Positions 1 to 6,086 of a DNA stretch of 11,354 nucleotides are shown here, in pieces (the first letter of the stretch is position 1; each line of letters starts with the position of its first letter). Below the pieces are notes generated by a model that was given only the letters and a program-made list of their open reading frames with translations, did not search any database and was not told where the DNA came from. Both the position numbers and the translations under genes were made by a program. The DNA lies in NCBI RefSeq assembly GCF_050864855.1, contig NZ_JBOZWW010000040.1, forward strand, positions 1 through 11,354, given 5' to 3'. This stretch comes from Cardinium hertigii_C. GTDB lineage: Bacteria > Bacteroidota > Bacteroidia > Cytophagales > Amoebophilaceae.

Positions 1-138
1 AATCCAAAATACTGCATTAATAAACAGTCTATTATCTTTGGCAACAGCTCCCCAACCTCCTTGTTGACCTGGAAGTAGAGGTGATAAAATAGACCATACT
101 TTGTCTGAAATATCATGACGGTGAATCCATTTAGACAT
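1..138 (-). CDS. IS5-family transposase, N-terminal fragment cut by window edge
   Basis: Reading leftward from the ATG at 136-138, 46 codons stay open to the window edge. The product begins MSKWIHRHDISDKVWSILSP and runs through LLPGQQGG and DNRLFINAVFWI. This is the typical opening of IS5-family (IS427/IS1031-like) transposases: an aromatic and basic N-terminus, a 'D.W..L.P.LP' stretch, then 'N R.FINA.FWI' just ahead of the region usually reading RTGAPWRDLP. The family performs DDE cut-and-paste transposition; the catalytic residues lie beyond the window. The element's end must lie upstream of the start, somewhere in 139-212, but I could not define a terminal repeat. It points away from the IS110 remnant and probably interrupts it. 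Whether the gene is intact cannot be judged from this fragment. Confidence 0.8.
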   Translation of the reverse strand, partial: MSKWIHRHDISDKVWSILSPLLPGQQGGWGAVAKDNRLFINAVFWI

Positions 139-212
139 CTATAAATATAATTGATGTTATGATCTAAAAATATAATATGAACTACAAAACAAATATACAA
201 AATATTTCATGA

Positions 213-1001
213 CGACACTATCTAGAATCTGACCTATCTGTTTCAGTTATTAATCCTAAGCAAATCAAACACTTTTCTAAAGTAATGCTATGTGTAACGA
301 AGACTGATAAAATAGATGCTCAACTTATTTCGCTGTATGGATCAAAGATGGAGCCTAAACCCTATAAAATGGCTTCAGCAAGTATACAAGCCTTAAAGCA
401 ACAAAAAATACTTCTTGCTCAACTCAAGAAGCAACTTACCATGTGCTATAATTTGCTAGAGTCTTTTAACGTATTGCCTAAGGTAGATGCTTTAGCACTA
501 AAAATGCTCAATCAAAATATAGCTTATCTGGAAGAGCAAATAGCACGATTAGAGGAAGAAATGCTTTGTATGACGCAAGAAAACTATAAGGAGCTCTATG
601 AACGCATTCGTTCGATTAAAGGGATTGGCGATAGAACTACTATGGAACTTATTGTTTCCACTGGTGTGGGTAAACACTTTCAAACGGCTAAACAGTTCTC
701 TAAGTACGTTGGGTTAGCTCCTATTTATGAGCATTCAGGCTCATCTGTAAGAAAGAAGGGCCATATCAATCGTCATGGGAACACTGGATTACGTGCTCTG
801 CTCTACATCGCTTCTTGGTCAGCTATACGTTTTAATAAGTCCTGTAAAGCATTTTACGAAAGGTTAAAAGAAAGAGGGAAACCTGGAAAGGTAGCACTGA
901 TTGCTGTAGCTAATAAACTCATTAGAGAAGTATTTGCTATAATTCGAGACAATACTTTTTATGTAGATGGACATCTATCTAAACTTAAAACAATCCATTA
1001 G
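213..1001 (+). pseudogene. IS110-family transposase, 5'-truncated
   Basis: IS110-family transposases cut and rejoin DNA using a RuvC-like DEDD domain at the N-terminus and a C-terminal Transposase_20 domain with a catalytic serine, guided by a bridge RNA. The frame is open from 213 after a stop at 210-212. The first recognisable residues are SVINPKQIKHFSK, then TKTDKIDAQLI, which is the end of the DEDD domain. The first ATG (285) lies inside that motif, so it is not the native start. A coiled-coil middle follows (about 'LKQQKILLAQLKKQL' to 'EEQIARLEEEM'). The C-terminal domain is intact: IRSIKGIGDRTTMELI, KQFSKYVGLAPIYEHSGSSV with the expected SG serine, then HINRHGNTGLRALLY. About 80-100 N-terminal residues, including the first catalytic acids, are missing, so the protein should be inactive. 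The break coincides with the adjacent IS5-type element, which suggests insertion. Confidence 0.85.
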
Positions 1002-1020
1002 AATTGAATTGAATTGAATT
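1001..1020. repeat. GAATT tandem repeat, four copies
   Basis: Four perfect copies of GAATT run head to tail from 1001 and are followed by GA. The first G is also the last base of the IS110 stop codon TAG. The repeat lies where the right end of the IS110 element is expected. It may be a slippage-prone microsatellite or part of the element's end; the sequence does not decide. Confidence 0.75.
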
Positions 1021-1394
1021 GACTAAAACATAACTATACCTTTTCCGAAATAAAGTCAATTTAGGAACCAAAGTAATTAAAAATTTACCACGAAAAATTT
1101 GTCTTTTAACATAGTTCGTTTCGGGTTAAGAAAACTAGATAAGCGTTGCTCAAACAGAGGCTCAAGGCTATTATTTATTTTCTTAGATTTCATCCTTATT
1201 TTGCAAGCTTTTTATACAAAACAACCTAAAAACTGGTTATTAACCAATATAAATTCAACCATTTATTTGCTGATTAACAAATAATTATATGCTATTTCAG
1301 GGCCGGCTACTTACTCAATGTCTTTACCAGCATCATGGTCAAAACCCATAACGCATAGTTTATTTAATAAATAGATTGAAAATGATCCTATAGT
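1021..1394. other. AT-rich gap between IS remnants, no supported gene
   Basis: No convincing gene was found on either strand. A 61-codon frame at 1099-1284 starts with TTG and reads like low-complexity AT-rich translation (KLDKRCSNRGSRLLFIFLDF, then YLLINK). It has no family motif I recognise. A short local rise in GC at about 1300-1345 (GGGCCGGC) stands out against the surroundings and could be a scrap of older, more GC-rich DNA. The segment probably consists of decayed ends of the flanking IS110 and IS982 elements. Confidence 0.5.
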
Positions 1395-1634
1395 TTGAAA
1401 CAAAAATCTAATAAACTTAAAAATAAGTTACAAACTTAAATGCAGAGAGCTATAACCAAGCGATCCATCATTGAAACCATTATCGATCAGCTTAAAAATG
1501 TTAGTCCAATAGAACATTCCAGACATAGAAGTATACTTAATTTCTTTGTCAATTTGATAGCTGGAATTACAGCTTATGGGACAAAAAAGAAAAATCCTTC
1601 TATAACTAATATATATACAACTGGTTTACAATAA
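1395..1634 (+). pseudogene. IS982-family transposase, C-terminal relic
   Basis: The frame from 1440 encodes KRSIIETIIDQLKNVSPIEH, then SRHRSILNFFVNLIAGITAY. This is the C-terminal signature of IS982-family DDE transposases, where the E of 'IETI' is the last catalytic acid and 'QLKN...IEHSRHRS...FFVNL..G..AY' follows. The same frame can be read upstream as LKQKSNKLKNKLQT before a TAA at 1437-1439. The 'KNKL' resembles the lysine-rich stretch that precedes this motif in the family, so the stop looks like a nonsense mutation inside the old gene rather than its border. Only about 80 of roughly 290 residues survive, and further stops lie upstream. The element is dead. Its right end probably lies shortly after 1634 but cannot be fixed. 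Confidence 0.75.
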
Positions 1635-1830
1635 GTCTAATCCAGAGTTCAGGTTAGTAGACTAAAAAATTAGAACAAAATTTTTATCATGGAATATGAT
1701 TTTTACCATAGTTTGTTAAATAGAATACAAAATCATCTATAAATGATAGACGAGACAAGATCTTTTAAAAAAAATGCACTAGAACCAAATTTTATTGCTG
1801 TACAGTAATTAATATCTAGGTATAGTTTAG

Positions 1831-1838
1831 TAGATTTG
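1831..1838 (+). promoter_or_regulatory. Possible Bacteroidota -7 box for bamD
   Basis: TAGATTTG matches the Bacteroidota -7 consensus TAnnTTTG, 115 bases before the bamD start. No clear TTG -33 element sits about 20 bases upstream, so support is weak. If it is used, the hairpin at 1900-1921 would lie in the 5' leader. Confidence 0.25.
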
Positions 1839-1899
1839 TGTCTATAAATGTTATTATCTAATTCAAATAGGTAAAGCTTTCAAAAAATTAATGCTTAGC

Positions 1900-1921
1900 G
1901 TGGTATAACCTTTAATACCAC
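1900..1921 (+). promoter_or_regulatory. 7-bp hairpin in the bamD leader
   Basis: GTGGTAT at 1900-1906 pairs perfectly with ATACCAC at 1915-1921 around an 8-base loop (AACCTTTA). It lies 32 bases before the bamD ATG. No T-run follows, so it is not a standard intrinsic terminator. It may be an operator or leader hairpin, or chance. Confidence 0.3.
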
Positions 1922-1953
1922 TACCTATAGTTTTATACTATTTACCATTTACT

Positions 1954-2670
1954 ATGAAAAATTGTATGACTTATCTACCTTTTAGGTATAAATTTAGTGG
2001 TCTGTTTCTATTGATTTTTATTTATTTAGGAAATAATTTTTACTTGTTTGCTACTGATCAAGCGCATAAAGCCCAATCTTTAATTCAGCAAAAAAAAGAA
2101 GCAATAGTTCGGCTTTATGAGCGAAAGCGTTATGCTAAAGCCAATGCGCAGATCGCATCGCTTTTACCTATGTTAAAAAATAGAAGAGACCGCTCAGAAT
2201 TTGAATGGTATCAGGCTTATGGTAATTTTTATACAAAAAAATACCTGGTTGCTTCCAATCAGTTTCATTTGTTTGTAAAGCAGTATCCTACTTTTCCCCA
2301 GGTAGAAGAAGCGCTTTTTATGAAAGGATATAGTTTGGCTTGTGAAGATGTAGATATACGTCTAGACCAAACTGTTACTTATGATGCCATACATTCCTTG
2401 GAGCATTATTTAGCCGTTTATCCAACTGGCCTCTATAGAAGCAAGGCTTTAGATGCGTTGCAAGCTTTGCAAGACCGTCTTATGAAAAAAAGTTTCCAAG
2501 CTGCTGCATTATATGTTCAGTTGGCCTACTATAATGCAGCTATTCTAGCCCTTAAAAACTTTCAACAGGTCTATCCAGATGCTTCTTGTAAGGAGCAAGT
2601 AGTTCGGCTGCTAGCAAAGTGTTATAAACAATTGGCAATGCAACAACGATTTGATCCAGAAAAGCAGTAA
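1954..2670 (+). CDS. bamD: Outer membrane assembly factor BamD (TPR protein), atypical
   Basis: BamD is the TPR scaffold of the BAM complex, which inserts beta-barrel proteins into the outer membrane. Residues 13-33 form a hydrophobic export signal. TPR-like helix pairs follow: YERKRYAKANAQIASLLPML (55-74), YLVASNQFHLFVKQYP (97-112), the family marker LDQTVTYDAIHSLEHYLAVYP (137-157), then YYNAAILALKNFQQVYPDA (192-210). The 'LDQ..TY.AI..L..Y...YP' block is especially typical of Bacteroidota BamD. Two points are odd. There is no cysteine near the end of the signal (the only early one is C4, ahead of the hydrophobic core), although BamD is normally a lipoprotein; LFA|TD looks like a signal-peptidase I site instead. 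The protein also ends at 238 residues, short of the usual roughly 260-280, losing the last TPR. It starts a + strand run with rpoZ and the DUF4292 gene. Confidence 0.85.
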   Translation: MKNCMTYLPFRYKFSGLFLLIFIYLGNNFYLFATDQAHKAQSLIQQKKEAIVRLYERKRYAKANAQIASLLPMLKNRRDRSEFEWYQAYGNFYTKKYLVASNQFHLFVKQYPTFPQVEEALFMKGYSLACEDVDIRLDQTVTYDAIHSLEHYLAVYPTGLYRSKALDALQALQDRLMKKSFQAAALYVQLAYYNAAILALKNFQQVYPDASCKEQVVRLLAKCYKQLAMQQRFDPEKQ

Positions 2671-2800
2671 CCCATTGCCTCAGATCGTTATCCCTTTGTG
2701 TAGGCGTTGCAGCCCTATTTGAATGGCAAAAAAATAATGCAGAAGAAGAAAAAAAATTAATAGATAAAAAATTTGCTTTTAACCAACCCTATTTACCACT

Positions 2801-3106
2801 ATGAGCTTAAGTAAAAAAGTATATGTGACCCCTAAAGACATCCATAAGTTAATTGCCCCTACCGGCAATATTTATGAAACTACTGTTATCATTACCAAGC
2901 GTGCCAAACAGATTGCTATGAATAGGAAAAGTGAATTGGATCTTAAATTAGAAGAGTTTATGTCTATCGCAGAGGAAAAAGATAGCATAGATGCCCAGCG
3001 ACAATATGAGATTACCCAGCATTATGAAAAGCTTCCTAAGCCTGTGATAGAGGCCACTTCAGAATTTTTAGAAGATGCTATTTCTTTTCACTATATTCAT
3101 GTATAA
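2801..3106 (+). CDS. rpoZ: RNA polymerase omega subunit
   Basis: The 101-residue product matches the Bacteroidota omega form of the RpoZ/Rpb6 family, which stabilises RNA polymerase assembly by clamping the beta' C-terminus. The conserved core is visible: a lead-in at residues 12-17, then APTGNIYETTVIITKRAKQI (19-38), where omega proteins carry their N-Y-E-...-I..RA.QI signature. A charged helix follows (KSELDLKLEEFMSIAEEKD) and then the typical Bacteroidota tail with YEKLPKPVIEATSEFLEDAI. Length is normal. The gene follows bamD by 130 bases, as in many Bacteroidota. The usual next gene, coaBC (dfp), is absent and a DUF4292 gene takes its place. No Shine-Dalgarno precedes the ATG. Confidence 0.9.
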   Translation: MSLSKKVYVTPKDIHKLIAPTGNIYETTVIITKRAKQIAMNRKSELDLKLEEFMSIAEEKDSIDAQRQYEITQHYEKLPKPVIEATSEFLEDAISFHYIHV

Positions 3107-3132
3107 CTAGCGTGCCATTTTGGCCGCTTTTT

Positions 3133-3924
3133 ATGGCCTATATGGACCCAATCAATGATAAAGCGTGGTATCCCCGATTGTACACTAAAAAGTGTCTGAG
3201 CGTTCTTTTTGTGCATATTTTTTTCGTTGTATTCTCTTTGTTTGCTGGATGTGGTATGGAACAATTTAGTCCGCAATCGCTTGATGCAGCTAATTTATTT
3301 CCTACTTTCCCTCCTTTCTTTTCTATACAGGCTGTTTTGCATTTTGTCCATCTACACCATTCCTTTCGTGGACATATAGTTTGCTCTGTAGCCTATGATC
3401 GACAAATTCATTTTATTGTAAAGGGTCCCTTGGGTATAGAGGTCATCCGTGGCCTTATCGATAAAAAAGGTGTAACTGTTGTCAATCGCTTGCGTCATCT
3501 AGTCTACCAATGGGATTATCAGTCCATCAACCAGTTATATCATTTCTACTGTAATTATTCATTTATTCAGTCATTGCTTTTAGGTACACTTGGTAGATCT
3601 GTTGAGCATAAAATATCTATACCAAATGTATTACCTGTTCCTTTAGCCTACATTTATGATCCATTTACCAGTAAGGTTATAGGCATTAAATTAGTTGATA
3701 GACAACAGGGATATTGGTTTAGCGTTTTATACCAACATAAAGTAATCAAGCATAAAACTTTTTTATCTGGGATTGAAATGAATTTTTCATTAAAAGAAAG
3801 GAAACAGTCCAATAAAGGCAGGGTAATTTTACAAAAATTCCATTTTAAAAGGCTTAAAAAGCCCACTATTCGTTTAAAGATACCTGATCATTATCGTAAA
3901 ATAGTAGTATGTCCACAGCGCTGA
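3133..3924 (+). CDS. DUF4292 family lipoprotein
   Basis: This is a predicted outer-membrane or periplasmic lipoprotein of the DUF4292 family (a LolA/LolB-like fold in structure-based groupings). Its precise role is unknown. Using the ATG at 3133, residues about 20-39 form a hydrophobic signal ending in SLFAGC, an acceptable lipobox with the cysteine at 3250-3252. The family core then shows as FRGHIVCSVAYDRQIHFIVK, followed by GPLGIEVIRGLIDKKGVTVV, NRLRHLVYQWDYQSINQLYH, and further on FIQSLLLGTLGRS; the 'LGIE..R.L....V..LNR' and 'LLLG' blocks are the best markers. The tail 'PTIRLKIPDHYRKI' resembles normal family endings, so the gene looks complete. A GTG at 3112 and an ATG at 3142 are alternative starts; I prefer ATG in this AT-rich genome. 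It follows rpoZ by 26 bases, so co-transcription is likely. Confidence 0.75.
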   Translation: MAYMDPINDKAWYPRLYTKKCLSVLFVHIFFVVFSLFAGCGMEQFSPQSLDAANLFPTFPPFFSIQAVLHFVHLHHSFRGHIVCSVAYDRQIHFIVKGPLGIEVIRGLIDKKGVTVVNRLRHLVYQWDYQSINQLYHFYCNYSFIQSLLLGTLGRSVEHKISIPNVLPVPLAYIYDPFTSKVIGIKLVDRQQGYWFSVLYQHKVIKHKTFLSGIEMNFSLKERKQSNKGRVILQKFHFKRLKKPTIRLKIPDHYRKIVVCPQR

Positions 3925-3935
3925 GAAATCTTCGT

Positions 3936-3969
3936 GTCTTTCTTTTTAAGTGCGTAAATATTTTTTAAG
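3936..3969 (+). repeat. Relic of an IS256-type left end in the accA leader
   Basis: These 34 bases match 11132-11165 at 33 of 34 positions (C at 3953 against T at 11149). The second copy lies just ahead of an IS256-family transposase gene. The block contains GTCTTTCTTTTTAAG and then GCGTAAATATTTTTTAAG; the G-x-GTAAA part resembles termini of the IS256 family. Weaker matches continue downstream (TTTTGTAT at 3978-3985 and AAAAGTA at 4015-4021, with counterparts at 11175-11182 and 11207-11213). No transposase follows here, so it is probably a scar or a rearranged end. Confidence 0.6.
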
Positions 3970-3974
3970 TTATT

Positions 3975-3982
3975 TACTTTTG
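3975..3982 (+). promoter_or_regulatory. Possible -7 box of the accA promoter
   Basis: TACTTTTG matches TAnnTTTG exactly. It lies 75 bases before the accA ATG and directly after the IS256-like block. A clear -33 TTG is missing. It is the best promoter candidate for accA and may have come with the IS end. Confidence 0.35.
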
Positions 3983-4057
3983 TATCGACTAATCTAACAA
4001 AATGAAACAGTCTTAAAAGTAAACAGCTTCCTCTATAAAATTTAAAACATCCATTTT

Positions 4058-5005
4058 ATGCTATTAGATTTCGAAAAACCAATTGTTAAACTTGAAGAAA
4101 AGCTTGTCAAGATGCAAGAGGCAGCTAAAGCGCAAAATGCACCAGCGCTTATGGCTTCAATTGCTAAATTAGCCAATGATATCAAGGCATTACAAAAGAA
4201 AACTTTTCAAAATCTAACCAGATGGCAACGGGTTCAATTGGCCCGCCATCCAGATAGACCTTATACGCTTGATTACATCCAGCAGATTACAGAAAAATTT
4301 TTTGAACTACATGGAGATCGTTTTGTAGGCGATGATAAGGCAATTGTTGGTGGCTTTGGTACTATAAATGGGCAAACCATGATGTTAATTGGCCACCAAA
4401 AGGGAAGAACTACTAAAGAGCGACAATTCCGAAACTTTGGCATGGCTAATCCAGAAGGATACCGAAAAGCACTTCGTTTGATGCGTTTGGCAGAAAAATT
4501 TAATAAACCTATTATTACCTTTATAGATACACCAGGTGCCTATCCAGGTGTGGAAGCAGAAGAACGTGGGCAAGCAGAAGCCATTGCCAGTAATATTCAA
4601 GCTATGTTTGGATTACGTGTGCCTATTATATCGATTGTCATTGGAGAAGGTGCATCAGGTGGTGCCTTGGGTATTGCGATAGGTGACTATGTACTTATGT
4701 TAGAACATGCGTGGTATTCTGTGATTACACCTGAATCTTGTTCCTCTATTCTTTGGAAGAGTTGGGATTATAAAGAACAAGCTGCAGAAATGTTACAAGT
4801 AACCGCCAACGATATGTCTAATTTTCGTTTGATAGATGGGCTGATCAAGGAACCAATAGGAGGTGCCCATAGAGATTTACCAACTGCAGCAGCGCTGATT
4901 AAAGAAAGCATTCTAGCGCATTTAGAAAAATTGTCTAGCCAGTCTATTGAAAGATTAGTTCAAGCGCGAATAGATAAATTTTGTGCAATGGGAAAAATAG
5001 GCTGA
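4058..5005 (+). CDS. accA: Acetyl-CoA carboxylase carboxyltransferase, alpha subunit
   Basis: AccA and AccD together move the carboxyl group from carboxybiotin on AccB to acetyl-CoA, giving malonyl-CoA, the first committed step of fatty acid synthesis in the cytoplasm. The 315-residue length is normal. Residues 1-50 form the N-terminal helical segment, followed by the family mark RWQRVQLARHPDRPYTLDYI (55-74), FFELHGDRF (81-89), the HQKGR site (113-117), FRNFGMANPEGYRKALRLM (124-142), and FIDTPGAYPGVEAEERGQAE (155-174). The oxyanion-hole segment GEGASGGALGIAIGD (196-210) and WYSVITPESCSSILWK (219-234) come next. All expected residues are present. birA, which biotinylates AccB, follows; no accB, accC or accD is seen in this window. 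The leader carries an IS256-like relic and a -7 box match. Confidence 0.96.
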   Translation: MLLDFEKPIVKLEEKLVKMQEAAKAQNAPALMASIAKLANDIKALQKKTFQNLTRWQRVQLARHPDRPYTLDYIQQITEKFFELHGDRFVGDDKAIVGGFGTINGQTMMLIGHQKGRTTKERQFRNFGMANPEGYRKALRLMRLAEKFNKPIITFIDTPGAYPGVEAEERGQAEAIASNIQAMFGLRVPIISIVIGEGASGGALGIAIGDYVLMLEHAWYSVITPESCSSILWKSWDYKEQAAEMLQVTANDMSNFRLIDGLIKEPIGGAHRDLPTAAALIKESILAHLEKLSSQSIERLVQARIDKFCAMGKIG

Positions 5006-5109
5006 GCCATCTTTATTCCGAGACAGTTGTAGTAGAAAATTAAAATTTGTTGAAAATAGCGTATACTGATCCAAGCCTTACCTATATAGCTTTAAAATGA
5101 GATAAATAT

Positions 5110-5133
5110 TAAATTTTTAGTACTAAAAATTTA
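5110..5133. promoter_or_regulatory. Perfect 24-bp palindrome between accA and birA
   Basis: Each 12-base half reads TAAATTTTTAGT on its own strand, so the site is an exact palindrome centred on GTAC at 5120-5123. It lies 104 bases after the accA stop and 103 before the birA start, in the middle of the gap. As RNA it would fold into a 10-bp AU-rich stem with a GUAC loop. It could be a weak terminator for accA or a binding site for a dimeric regulator of birA. The BirA here has no DNA-binding domain, so autorepression by BirA is not expected. Confidence 0.5.
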
Positions 5134-5163
5134 CAAAAATGGCTCAATAAAGGACTAGGTTTT

Positions 5164-5265
5164 ATGATAAAAGCGTTGCAATATTTTATTGTGACCCTTT
5201 TAAATCTTGCCTTCTACACGTTATATATGAAAAGTAATGGATATAAATCATATTTCCATGAATGA
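5164..5265 (+). CDS. Possible small hydrophobic peptide (33 aa)
   Basis: An ATG at 5164 opens 33 codons: MIKALQYFIVTLLNLAFYTL, then YMKSNGYKSYFHE. It has one hydrophobic stretch (about residues 5-21) and a basic tail, as a small membrane peptide or leader would. It overlaps the birA start by 29 bases in another frame. I recognise no family. In AT-rich DNA such a frame can arise by chance, so this is a weak call; it might also serve translational coupling to birA. Confidence 0.2.
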   Translation: MIKALQYFIVTLLNLAFYTLYMKSNGYKSYFHE

Positions 5266-6034
5266 TCTGTTTGCCCCATTCAATACTGATATGCAGTCTG
5301 ATGTCCTATTTGATAGGGCTTCATTTTATTACAAAAGTTGTGCTTCTACCAACGACCTCGCCCAAACCTATCTACTACATGCAGCAGAAGGAACGGTTTT
5401 TATTGCAGATCATCAATACAAAGGCAGAGGACAGCGTGGTAGTAAATGGATTTCAGAATCAGGTAAAAATTTACTTTTTTCTTTTATTCTATATCCAGAA
5501 TGGTTAACAATAGACGGGGTATTTGCCTTGAATGTTATTACTAGTTTAGCAATGTATGATGCGCTAGTAGACTACTTGCCAAAAGAAATCGCTATAAAAT
5601 GGCCCAATGATCTCTATTGCTTAGATAAAAAATTAGGTGGTATATTAATTGAAACCAATATAGGAGATGGCTATAAAATAAAGACAGCGGTGATTGGTAT
5701 TGGATTAAATATTAACCAACTGCATTTTGAGTCTGCTAACTTTACTTCCTTGGCTATACATAGCGGAAACAGCTTTGATAGAGCGTTGTTGTTAAGCCAT
5801 ATTATGGATGCCTTTGGTAGTTATTATGCTCATTTGCAAAATGGAATGTATAACTTACTTTGGGAAAAGTATATCAACAGACTTTACCGTAAGACAGGAT
5901 TTCATACCTTTGCAACCACAAATGGATCGTTAGAAGGGTGTATATTATCTGTAAATAGGGCAGGGGAGTTGGTTCTAGTAGGACGCAATGGTACCAAATA
6001 TGCTTATAAATCTAAAGAAATCGTTTTTATTTAG
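5237..6034 (+). CDS. birA: Biotin--[acetyl-CoA carboxylase] ligase, monofunctional
   Basis: BirA activates biotin as biotinyl-AMP and attaches it to the lysine of the AccB carrier of acetyl-CoA carboxylase in the cytoplasm. In the 265 residues, STND (37-40) opens the catalytic domain. The biotin/AMP loop GRGQRGSKW follows (63-71, family GRGRxGRxW), then KWPNDLY (121-127), KKLGGILIE (131-139) and the IGIGLNIN strand (153-160). A short SH3-like C-terminal domain ends the protein (from about 215: TTNGSLEGCILSVNRAGELV). There is no N-terminal winged helix, so this is a class I enzyme with no repressor function. It lies 231 bases after accA, its pathway partner, with the palindrome 5110-5133 between them. 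A later in-frame ATG (5258) is possible but less likely. Confidence 0.93.
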   Translation: MDINHISMNDLFAPFNTDMQSDVLFDRASFYYKSCASTNDLAQTYLLHAAEGTVFIADHQYKGRGQRGSKWISESGKNLLFSFILYPEWLTIDGVFALNVITSLAMYDALVDYLPKEIAIKWPNDLYCLDKKLGGILIETNIGDGYKIKTAVIGIGLNINQLHFESANFTSLAIHSGNSFDRALLLSHIMDAFGSYYAHLQNGMYNLLWEKYINRLYRKTGFHTFATTNGSLEGCILSVNRAGELVLVGRNGTKYAYKSKEIVFI

Positions 6035-6086
6035 CTTGTAGAAGCTCTATCTTCCAAGTTTGGCCCATAATATATTCTATAATAAT

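Larger units (their letters stand above)
1635..1953. other. Intergenic region upstream of bamD
   Basis: No gene of credible length was found. The stretch probably holds the remaining right end of the IS982 relic, followed by the leader of bamD. Within it are a promoter-like box at 1831-1838 and a hairpin at 1900-1921. Tiny open frames (17 codons from 1690, 21 from 1743) are expected by chance in such AT-rich DNA and are not called. Confidence 0.5.

Noticed and set aside
1099..1284. 61-codon frame starting with TTG between the IS110 and IS982 remnants
   Set aside because: No family motif, rare start codon, AT-driven residue bias (I, L, F, N, K), and it lies among decaying mobile elements.
3654..3866. 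Minus-strand frame of 70 codons inside the DUF4292 gene
   Set aside because: Shadow of a real gene whose + strand product shows family motifs across this stretch.
4385..4600. Minus-strand frame of 71 codons inside accA
   Set aside because: Antisense shadow of a highly conserved enzyme core.
5262..5507. Second + strand frame of 81 codons inside birA
   Set aside because: Shadow frame; birA in the other frame carries GRGQRGSKW and all other ligase motifs.
6033..6046. AGCTT-gtag-AAGCT stem right after birA as a terminator
   Set aside because: Only five pairs and no T-run; truB follows within 52 bases and may be co-transcribed.
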